A model generated the notes under the pieces. That model did not search any database, was not told the origin of the DNA, and saw nothing but the letters and a program-made list of their open reading frames with translations. From JAMOAW01 sp039908535 (GTDB lineage: Bacteria; Pseudomonadota; Magnetococcia; Magnetococcales; JADFZT01), in contig JAMOAW010000043.1 of NCBI GenBank assembly GCA_039908535.1, positions 1 through 55,316 on the forward strand: DNA of 55,316 nt, in the 5' to 3' direction. A program made the position numbers and the translations under genes. How positions within the stretch are numbered: position 1 is the stretch's first letter; each line of letters starts with the position of its first letter. This document shows positions 49,024-55,316 of this stretch, piece by piece.

Positions 49024-49165
49024 AACATGATGCCCTGCGGGCAAAAAATCAACGACAAAACCTTGGGGGATGAATCCCCCAAACCCCCTCTTTTTTTTTA
49101 AGAATTAAAAGAAAAGGGTGGGGGTATTGGGGGGCGGTTCTCCGCCCCCCAAGGTCTTGAGAGAT
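49024..49165 (+). repeat. Family-1 repeat, full length
   Basis: All modules are present; T9 and GGGTGGGGGTATTGGG differ slightly from other copies. A short extra piece (GAGATGAATCCCCCAGAGCCCC, 49159-49180) follows, a second half-hairpin. It lies upstream of the small secreted protein gene. Confidence 0.88.
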
Positions 49166-49196
49166 GAATCCCCCAGAGCCCCGCTTTTTTTAAGAA

Positions 49197-49378
49197 TACC
49201 TTAAAAAATCCAACACTCTTCACTTTTAGCACAACTTTTAACAAGAAAACAAAGTCTAAAATTGTTTAGAACATATAAACGCCCCTCATTTTGAAATTTA
49301 GAGATTTTTTTTTGATGATTTTTTTATAAAATAGAGTAAATTCTCTTTCATCAACACAAGTCTCAAGAAGGAGAATAC
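49197..49378 (+). promoter_or_regulatory. AT-rich upstream region of the PilZ gene
   Basis: About 180 bases of AT-rich DNA with TATAAAAT at 49325 as a possible -10. A strong ribosome site AAGGAG (49368-49373) lies 5 bases from the ATG. Confidence 0.4.
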
Positions 49379-49690
49379 ATGGAAGTTGATCGAGCAGTGC
49401 GCATTGGCTTAGATTTTCGAGTACTCTTGGAATTTGATCATAATCGTGCTCTGATTGGAATAACCGAAAATGTCAGTGATTCTGGGGTTTTTGTGACATT
49501 ACGATATCGTCCAGTGGGTGTTTTTATAAGTGACTATGCAAAGTTACATCTGTTTCCATTTTTTAATGATCAAAATTTTTGGCGTCCTTGTCTGGTCACT
49601 CGACTGACCAATACCGGGATTGCCGTGCAATTTATCGAAAAATTGCCCGAAAATTTTCGGGGATCTTTGAAAAGAAACACAACTAACTAA
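49379..49690 (+). CDS. PilZ-like domain protein, degenerate cyclic-di-GMP site
   Basis: 103 residues forming one small beta-barrel. The second PilZ motif is present (ENVSDSGVFV, fitting (D/N)xSxxG near residues 31-38). The first RxxxR motif is not: the N-terminus has DRAVRI, with Asp where the first Arg should be. C-terminal TNTGIAVQFIEKLP is typical PilZ. It may bind cyclic-di-GMP weakly or act as a protein adaptor, as PilZ itself does in type IV pili. It is convergent with the SPOR gene, with a 4-base overlap of ends. Confidence 0.75.
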   Translation: MEVDRAVRIGLDFRVLLEFDHNRALIGITENVSDSGVFVTLRYRPVGVFISDYAKLHLFPFFNDQNFWRPCLVTRLTNTGIAVQFIEKLPENFRGSLKRNTTN

Positions 49691-50718
49691 GGGGAGATGG
49701 TTTGCGGGGGATGCGAGGGGGGAGGATATTTTTTTACCAAAGGAACAACCCCCAACGCCTTTCGAACTTTTTGCGCAATCGTGTACGCCTCTTCGCGTGT
49801 GGCAATAGGACCGCTCACAATACAGGTGATGATTTGCGTCTGTTCACTTGGATAAACCTGTGTTTGATAAACAGGGACCGCCAATTTTTGCACATTGAGA
49901 AACATGGCGTTGGCATTTTCCTGAAGCGCAAAACACCCCACCGTGACATAATAACCGGTTTTGGACTCTTCAGAGAGCTTTTCCTGTTTTTGAGGGGGTG
50001 CAGGAGGATTGGGGACGGCTTCTGTTTGAGCTGTTTCTGGTAATTTAGAAACAGTGGTGGCTTGTTGTTGAGCAAGCACGGTGCGCAGTTGATCCCGCGA
50101 AATATCCGAAGCGTTCAAAATGGGATGAGAAATCGTTTGCGGGGGTGAAGAGACCACGGGCTCAATGACAACAGGTGGTGTAACAGCCGATTCCTTGACT
50201 GCACTGGTGGCGGATGGAGAGGGCAGTGCTGCCTTGGGTGGCTCTGCCTTGGGTGGTGCTGGCGGGCGTGGCGGGCGCGATTGGGACGGTACGGGTAGAC
50301 GATCCATAATGGCCCGTTCCAGTTTGGCCATCCTTTTTTCTATGGCGGCTAAGGAGGCATCATTAGAAGTATTCACAACGGGTGCCGGGGGGGTGGCCAA
50401 AAGGAGACGTTCCAGGCTGGCTATTTTTTTTTCAATGGCTACCAATTGTCTATCTGGGGCGTCGACCTCTACACGTGGTGTGGGTGTGGTTGGCATAGAA
50501 CGTTCTATTTTAGCCATGCGTTGCGCAATAGTGGCCAATTGATCGGCAGTTGGGTCCAATTGAGAGGTGGTCGGTGCCGTTTGCTCGGGTAGATACGCTG
50601 GAACAATGGACTGATTCGGCATCGTGGCATCAAACAGCCGCCACCCCACCGCCACAATCAAAAACATGACGATCATACTCAAGACCAACTCAAACACCGA
50701 AACCGAAACATTTTTCAC
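49687..50718 (-). CDS. Membrane-anchored SPOR-domain protein with triplicated helical motif
   Basis: 343 residues: a short cytoplasmic start, a membrane helix (about 9-28), three similar helical units near residues 58-75, 90-107 and 123-140 (LATIAQRMAKIER, LVAIEKKIASLER, LAAIEKRMAKLER), a Pro/Ala/Ser-rich linker, and a C-terminal SPOR domain (about 255-330, TGYYVTVGCFALQENANAMF; ITCIVSGPIATREEAYTIAQKVR). SPOR domains bind denuded peptidoglycan glycan strands, as at the division septum. The gene begins 6 bases after the end of the cyclic-nucleotide-binding gene, so the two form an operon. Confidence 0.9.
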   Translation of the reverse strand: MKNVSVSVFELVLSMIVMFLIVAVGWRLFDATMPNQSIVPAYLPEQTAPTTSQLDPTADQLATIAQRMAKIERSMPTTPTPRVEVDAPDRQLVAIEKKIASLERLLLATPPAPVVNTSNDASLAAIEKRMAKLERAIMDRLPVPSQSRPPRPPAPPKAEPPKAALPSPSATSAVKESAVTPPVVIEPVVSSPPQTISHPILNASDISRDQLRTVLAQQQATTVSKLPETAQTEAVPNPPAPPQKQEKLSEESKTGYYVTVGCFALQENANAMFLNVQKLAVPVYQTQVYPSEQTQIITCIVSGPIATREEAYTIAQKVRKALGVVPLVKKYPPPSHPPQTISP

Positions 50719-50724
50719 TTCAAA

Positions 50725-51159
50725 TCAGCTCCCTTTGGGAAACTCAGTGGCGATCAGACGTTGACCAACGAGGCTGGCGATGGCTTGGGTGAGTCGCCAA
50801 TATTCCGTCATCAAGCCTTGAAAAGTTTCAACATCCACGGTTAAACACATACAATCGGTGACCGCCACCACACTGGCTCCCCGTCTTTGACTGGAGACCA
50901 GGGCCATCTCCCCAAACATATTTCCCTCGTCGATAAAAAAGTGAAATTCCCCCACATCTACCCGAACCCGACCTTTAAATAAAATAAAAAGGGTGCGCCC
51001 ACGCTCCCCTTGGCGAATAATGATCTGGTCGGCATCAAAAAATTCAATGCCAATCATCGGGGCGATGAGATGGGCCAATTCATCGTCGGTTAATTCTTTA
51101 AAGCCCGGGACAGTGGCTAAAAAACGAATAAGTTCTTGAATATCCAAAGTAGAATACAT
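50725..51159 (-). CDS. Cyclic-nucleotide-binding-domain protein without DNA-binding domain
   Basis: 144 residues, essentially one cNMP-binding domain: LATVPGFKELTDDELAHLI, the beta-barrel with IIIRQGERGRTLFILFKGRVRV, and the phosphate-binding cassette region GNMFGEMALVSSQRRGASVVAVTD (FGEMAL followed by RR/A as in cAMP-type cassettes). No helix-turn-helix or enzyme domain is attached, so it may regulate a partner. ATG at 51159 has GGGGAGG upstream; the longer open frame (to 51210) is not needed. Confidence 0.88.
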   Translation of the reverse strand: MYSTLDIQELIRFLATVPGFKELTDDELAHLIAPMIGIEFFDADQIIIRQGERGRTLFILFKGRVRVDVGEFHFFIDEGNMFGEMALVSSQRRGASVVAVTDCMCLTVDVETFQGLMTEYWRLTQAIASLVGQRLIATEFPKGS

Positions 51160-51192
51160 GGAGCCTCCCCTTGTTATTTTTGGATGCACCGA

Positions 51193-51268
51193 AAAAAATT
51201 CAAAGGCCAAACCTTGGGGACGGTTCTCCGCCTCCCCAGGTCTTAAACTTTATTTTTCCGAATATAGA
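51193..51268 (+). repeat. Family-1 repeat, minimal form
   Basis: AAATTCAAAGGCCAAACC, then a short hairpin GGGGACGGTTCTCCGCCTCCCC, AGGTCTTAAACTTT and TTTCCGAATA. Both large central modules are missing, as in the 31217 copy. Confidence 0.75.
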
Positions 51269-51269
51269 A

Positions 51270-51408
51270 CATAATGCCCTGCGGGCAAAAAAAAATTAAA
51301 GGCCAAACCCTGGGGGATGAATCCCCCAGACCCCCTCTTTTTTTTTAAGTAAAAAAGAAGGGTGGGGGGATTGGGGGGCGGTTCTCCGCCCCCCAAGGTC
51401 TTAAATAT
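51270..51408 (+). repeat. Family-1 repeat, full length
   Basis: Joined head-to-tail to the previous copy through AACATAATGCCCTGCGGGC. All modules are present; the poly-A arm is short. Confidence 0.9.
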
Positions 51409-51691
51409 AAATTATGGGGCTTTTTTGACAGCGTCAACAAAATTGTCAACTTGTCGACATGAAAAGCCCTGTGTTAAAATATTAAATTACGTAATTTTTC
51501 AAGATTTATCCAAAAATAACGTCCACTTTTTCAATACAAAGCAAACTCTGTTTAACAGCAATGAACTTATTTTTATAAAACCCCTTTCAAAAATAGTACC
51601 GATTTTTGCATATAATTTTTTTTAGTACAAATTAAGGGTTATAATCAGAAAATTTTTTTTCACTCTCCTTTGACAATAGGTTTTCTACGCC
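51409..51691 (+). promoter_or_regulatory. AT-rich upstream region of the giant ZorA-like gene, with clustered GTCAAC motifs
   Basis: The 283 bases hold no gene. At 51425-51459, TTGAC, GTCAAC, GTCAAC and GTCGAC follow closely, a possible operator. The rest is about 80% A+T and must carry the promoter. No strong Shine-Dalgarno lies before ATG at 51692 (AGGTTTTCTACGCC). Confidence 0.4.
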
Positions 51692-54600
51692 ATGTTTGAA
51701 TGGATATTTTTGCAACTCAATCAACCTTTGGCCTCTTGGCTATTGAGTGAATTTATATTGGTGTGGGGATTTTCCCACTGGCTCATGCTGCGCTTTCGCC
51801 ATTTATTACCCATTGAACAGATGATCTCCTCCGGCATTGAATCCCTACGTCGACAAGGCGGACCACGCGAGTTTGCCGAACATTTTAGCCAAGTAGATGT
51901 CGAGCTTACCAACAATCCCCTCTTTGCCCGCTCTTGGATCTCCTTTCGCAACCAATTAATCCCTCCAAAAATGGGACATATCGTTGTTACCAACCGCTCA
52001 CCAGAAGAGTTTTTTCATTTTGATAAATTAATCGAAGAGCGGGTCGATGTGCGGTATTACCGAGCCATTCCAGGCTATTTGGTAGGATTTGGCTTTCTTA
52101 TCACCTTTGCGGCGTTGATCGCTGGTTTGTTTTTTGCCACCAAAGGATTGACCGCCTCAGCTGCTGAGGCGAACCATTCTCGGCAAATTTTGAGCCTTTT
52201 ATTAAATACGGTTTCATTTAAATTTTTCTCTGCCTTTGTTGGCATTCTCTGTGGACTCTTTTTTAATTGGGGACAACGCCATTATTTTAACCAATTGTCG
52301 CAAAATTTTACCCACTTTTGCCGTCTACTCGAAGAACGTCTAGAACCCATGCGCCCCTCGACGATACCCTCTACGGAGGTCAACCAAGAGGAGCTCCTCG
52401 ACCGTTTGGTCACTCATCTGGATCGCTCCATGCTGGATCTGCGTACCAAAACCATTAAAGCTCTACAAGGCTCGGTCAGACCCCTTTTAGACGAATTACG
52501 CCAAGAAGGTGAACGCTTGATTTCCCGTCAAGAGGAGTCCCTGGATGAGATGGTTGAAAAGGTGGCTTGGTCGATCAAACCCAAAATAAACGAAGGCGCC
52601 GAACAAATACGCCATGCCACCAAACGTCTCGATGCCACGACATCCTCTTTAGAAGAACGTTTTGCCGCCAATATGGAAGGGGCGATGACCCCAGTGCTGA
52701 ACCTTCTGCGCGAAGAGATTGGTCAAGTCTCTATGACCCAAGAAAAACTTCTGCGCCACTCCCTCTCGGAAGTCACCGGACATCTGGCCCGGCAGGGGGA
52801 TCGCGACCACTTGGAAACCAACCTCATCGCCGAGGTGGAACGCCTGGCCAATCGTCAAGAGCATATCGTCCAACAGGGATTAAACGACTTGACAACTCGA
52901 TTTAAAGAGCTGTTCTCTCTGGATCTTCTGGCCGAACGGTTTCAAGCCGAAGGGGCACGTTTGCTGCCCAATCAGGAACGGGTCATTCGCGAGTCGATTG
53001 CCGAAACTCTGGAACGATTAAAAAGTCAGGCCTTTTTAGAGCCCATGCTGCAAATCGTCCGCAGCGAAGGAAGTCGCTTGACCAAACACAATGAGACGGT
53101 AATTCAAGAGGTGGTGGCCGAAGCGGCCACCCGTTTGCGTTCTCAGGTGAGCGAAGAGACCGATCGATTACGCATCACCTCCACCCGCCTGGAACGCAGC
53201 GGCAGTGAACTCGAAGAGAGTGTGCGCAGTTGCGCCCTCTCCGCTATGGAATCGTTATCCGAGACGGTCCGGGGTGAAGGAGAGCGCATGGCCAACAAGA
53301 GTGGCCAAATTTTTCGTGAAGTTCTGGCCGAAACCGCCCAACAAATTCGTACCCATGTTGGCGAAAGCAGTGGCGAAATTTTACGCGCCAACACCCGCCT
53401 AGATCGCACCCTGGCCGCCTTGGGAGAACGGACCGAACGCGCCATAGAGACCGTGCGCACCACCCTATTGGAAACCATCGATTCCGAACAAAACTTTCGT
53501 GAAGAGATGCGCAATACCTCCCGTATGGACCACGTTTTAGCGACTATACGGGAGTTGGGAACCCAATTATCCGAAAGTCAAAACCGCTCCCTACGGGAGG
53601 TTCTAGACGGTATTGCCATAAAAGGAGTCGATGGTCAAATGACCATGGAACCCCTTTTGGCCGCCGTGCGTTCCGAAGGAGAGCGGCTGCTGGAGCGGCA
53701 AGGGGGATTGATTCGCCAAACCATCGAAAAATTCGCCCCCGGTTTGCAATCCCTCTCCTTGGAGTCTATCGTTGCTGCGGTTAAAACCCAAACCCTTTCG
53801 CTCTCCGAACGACTTGAAAATAAAATCGTCGCCAATCGAATCTCTTTGACCCCCATTTTAGAGACGTTACAAACAGAAAATGCCCATCTTTTAGAGAGCC
53901 AAGAGCGTATTTTACGGACGGCCTTGGCCGATTCGCGGGTCTCGATGGCTCCCTTTATCGACGTTGTCCGCACCGAAACCGAACGCCTGGCCCAAAGCCA
54001 AGAACAAACCCTGCGCGAGGCCATGTTAACCCGTGGTGCCATGCTGGATCCCGTCTTAAAAGCCGTACACGAACAGGGACAACGTTTGATGGAGGCCCAA
54101 CACCGGCAAATGGAAGAGTTGTTGTTGGTTTTACCCAAAGCAACCGAGAGCAAACCTTTGGTTACCAAGGAGATCCTTGCCTCTTTACGTCAGGATAGCG
54201 AGCAACATCTGATCCGTCAACAAGACGCGCTTTTAAAAACGATCTTAGAGCAACTCAACGAATTGCGCTCCTCTCTCTCTATCGAGACCCTGATGGACTC
54301 TTTACGAACGGTGAGCCGAGATCTCTCTACCCAGGTGACAGGGACGCTCCAAGAGACCTTGGCCAACACACGCCTCTCTTTGGATCCGATCCTCAAGGCC
54401 TTCGAAGCCCAAGGGGTGCGCATGGCCGAAAGTCAAAGTCAGGCGTTGCAATCGGCTTTAAACCAAGTCGCGGTGCGTGGTACCGATGGCTCCGTCTCTT
54501 TAGAACCAATTTTGGCCGCCATTCAATCCCAACAAGAACATCTCTTGGATCGCCAAACCCAAATCATGAACACCGCCTTGGATGCGGCTGCGCTCCGTTT

Positions 54601-55316
54601 TAAAGACTCTTTTACAGTTGATTCGGTCATTCAAGCGGTTGTTCAGCAGACCGAAGCCAATATGACGCAATTGGCCGAACGGATGACAGCACACTTGCCA
54701 CCCCCTTCCACAGCACCCGATGGAGAGCAGGTTTCGTTGGAGGCGGTGTTAAAATTGGTACGTACTGAAGCGATCCATTTGGCTGAAATGCAGGAGAGCT
54801 TGATTCAAAAAGCTCTCGTGGGAGCCAAAGTCGACTTAGATCCCATCCTCCATGCGGTTCGTGAACAAGGGGATCGCCTGGAAGAGAGCCAACAACACGC
54901 CCTCCGTGCGGCGTTGGATGGCGTGACCGTCCAGGGAGAAAAGGGGTCCAGCACTATGGATCCACTGTTGGCAGCGGTCAAGGCCTCCACCCGGGAATCG
55001 ACCCAACAAAACACCCAAATACAACAAACATTGGAAAAAATCGCTGTACAACTGCGGGAATCCATTGCTTTGGATCTGCCAGCCTTCTCTTCCAACCTAT
55101 TATCCTCTCTGCGTGCACAAACCGAAGGGTTGGCCCAACGGTTGGAACTCAAACTGGGGGTGGATTTAGGGCATCTCTCCTCTCTTTTGACCCAATCCCA
55201 CGCCGAAACAAGCCAATCGTTGTTGGCTTTGCAAACGGTTTGGAAAGATTTCAATATGCTGGATCCTCTCCTGACGGCCATTCAAGAGCAAGGGGAAAAA
55301 CTGGCGGCCAACCAAC
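51692..55316 (+). CDS. Giant ZorA/MotA-like inner-membrane protein with long repetitive tail (3' end beyond window)
   Basis: The frame is open for 1208 codons to the window edge. The N-terminal 220 residues resemble the ZorA/MotA/ExbB proton-channel group. They show a first helix (about 15-33), a WxxFR motif (82-85), SPEEFFHF (103-110), then YRAIPGYLVGFGFLITFAALIAGLFF (about 123-148) and KFFSAFVGILCGLFFNW (about 177-193). The spacing and the EEFF, RAIPG..GfGfLiTF and KFfSa..Gi motifs are those of ZorA from Zorya anti-phage systems. From about residue 225 on it is a continuous helical tail with at least twelve degenerate units of roughly 33-38 residues, of the form LDPxLxAVRxEGxRLxExQxxxLRxxL (for example near 650, 718, 750, 784, 896, 934, 1048 and 1089). 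ZorA tails are normally several hundred residues; this one is far longer. The expected partner, a ZorB/MotB-like peptidoglycan-anchored subunit, would lie past the window. A role in defence, motility or envelope mechanics cannot be decided from here. Confidence 0.82.
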   Translation, partial: MFEWIFLQLNQPLASWLLSEFILVWGFSHWLMLRFRHLLPIEQMISSGIESLRRQGGPREFAEHFSQVDVELTNNPLFARSWISFRNQLIPPKMGHIVVTNRSPEEFFHFDKLIEERVDVRYYRAIPGYLVGFGFLITFAALIAGLFFATKGLTASAAEANHSRQILSLLLNTVSFKFFSAFVGILCGLFFNWGQRHYFNQLSQNFTHFCRLLEERLEPMRPSTIPSTEVNQEELLDRLVTHLDRSMLDLRTKTIKALQGSVRPLLDELRQEGERLISRQEESLDEMVEKVAWSIKPKINEGAEQIRHATKRLDATTSSLEERFAANMEGAMTPVLNLLREEIGQVSMTQEKLLRHSLSEVTGHLARQGDRDHLETNLIAEVERLANRQEHIVQQGLNDLTTRFKELFSLDLLAERFQAEGARLLPNQERVIRESIAETLERLKSQAFLEPMLQIVRSEGSRLTKHNETVIQEVVAEAATRLRSQVSEETDRLRITSTRLERSGSELEESVRSCALSAMESLSETVRGEGERMANKSGQIFREVLAETAQQIRTHVGESSGEILRANTRLDRTLAALGERTERAIETVRTTLLETIDSEQNFREEMRNTSRMDHVLATIRELGTQLSESQNRSLREVLDGIAIKGVDGQMTMEPLLAAVRSEGERLLERQGGLIRQTIEKFAPGLQSLSLESIVAAVKTQTLSLSERLENKIVANRISLTPILETLQTENAHLLESQERILRTALADSRVSMAPFIDVVRTETERLAQSQEQTLREAMLTRGAMLDPVLKAVHEQGQRLMEAQHRQMEELLLVLPKATESKPLVTKEILASLRQDSEQHLIRQQDALLKTILEQLNELRSSLSIETLMDSLRTVSRDLSTQVTGTLQETLANTRLSLDPILKAFEAQGVRMAESQSQALQSALNQVAVRGTDGSVSLEPILAAIQSQQEHLLDRQTQIMNTALDAAALRFKDSFTVDSVIQAVVQQTEANMTQLAERMTAHLPPPSTAPDGEQVSLEAVLKLVRTEAIHLAEMQESLIQKALVGAKVDLDPILHAVREQGDRLEESQQHALRAALDGVTVQGEKGSSTMDPLLAAVKASTRESTQQNTQIQQTLEKIAVQLRESIALDLPAFSSNLLSSLRAQTEGLAQRLELKLGVDLGHLSSLLTQSHAETSQSLLALQTVWKDFNMLDPLLTAIQEQGEKLAANQ

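Noticed and set aside
1996..51408. Dispersed repeats considered as a CRISPR array or insertion sequences
   Set aside because: Copies are far apart, have no regular spacers and carry no transposase; the internal structure is hairpin modules, not direct repeats with spacers.
53635..54168. Long antisense open frames within the ZorA-like gene, also at 53143-53514 and 54805-55281
   Set aside because: They mirror the repetitive codon pattern of the giant gene, are Ser/Arg rich without domain features, and lack ribosome sites.

Overview
The window looks like chromosomal DNA of a Gram-negative bacterium, most likely a member of the Pseudomonadota. The evidence is a complete F1 gene set (atpHAGDC) without any F0 genes beside it, which is the split arrangement typical of alphaproteobacteria; the atp-glmU-glmS linkage; a secretin and lipoproteins that imply an outer membrane; and typical proteobacterial dus, engB, fxsA, lemA and SPOR genes. 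A magnetococcus-like basal alphaproteobacterium is a guess, not something the sequence proves. I saw no rRNA, tRNA, CRISPR array or transposase.

Layout. (1) 236-1980: dusB and engB, divergent. (2) 2145-18637: a type IV pilus / MSHA-like cluster. It holds a secretin operon with a pilin-like protein and a lipoprotein (minus); a plus-strand set of a prepilin, PilW-like, PilX-like and PilV-like pseudopilins (the last with two DUF1566 domains); a PilM-PilN fusion and a PilO-PilP fusion; and then, on the minus strand, a prepilin, a Ser/Thr kinase fused to an FGE-sulfatase domain, a PilB/GspE ATPase with an N-terminal FHA domain, and PilC/GspF. The kinase-FHA-ATPase-PilC overlap suggests a pilus motor under phosphorylation control. 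(3) 18785-23476: ArsS-type radical SAM enzyme, glmS, glmU. (4) 23515-28550: F1-ATPase genes. (5) 28808-30759: fxsA, a methyltransferase, lemA. (6) 31314-39809: a nine-gene V-type ATPase operon, tightly overlapping except where repeats separate it. (7) 40425-47447: a divergent MgtE, a ZntB/CorA-type transporter, and an NtrC-family regulator / stand-alone KdpD sensor domain / KinB-like kinase trio. (8) 47756-51159: a DUF2145 protein, a small secreted protein, a degenerate PilZ protein, a SPOR protein and a cyclic-nucleotide-binding protein. (9) 51692 to the window end: the first 1208 codons of a giant ZorA/MotA-like membrane protein with a long repetitive tail, still open at the edge.

The most striking non-coding feature is a family of modular multi-hairpin repeats, more than twenty copies in 55 kb, filling nearly every gap between transcription units. 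Copies differ by loss of internal hairpin modules. Their orientation mostly follows the transcription direction of the neighbouring genes. They supply the last codons, stop codons or apparent N-termini of several genes and make several automatic start choices wrong. A second, rarer repeat family shares some modules with it.

The two best candidates for an undescribed system are the kinase/FHA-controlled pilus motor (14181-18045) and the giant ZorA-like channel protein (51692 onward).
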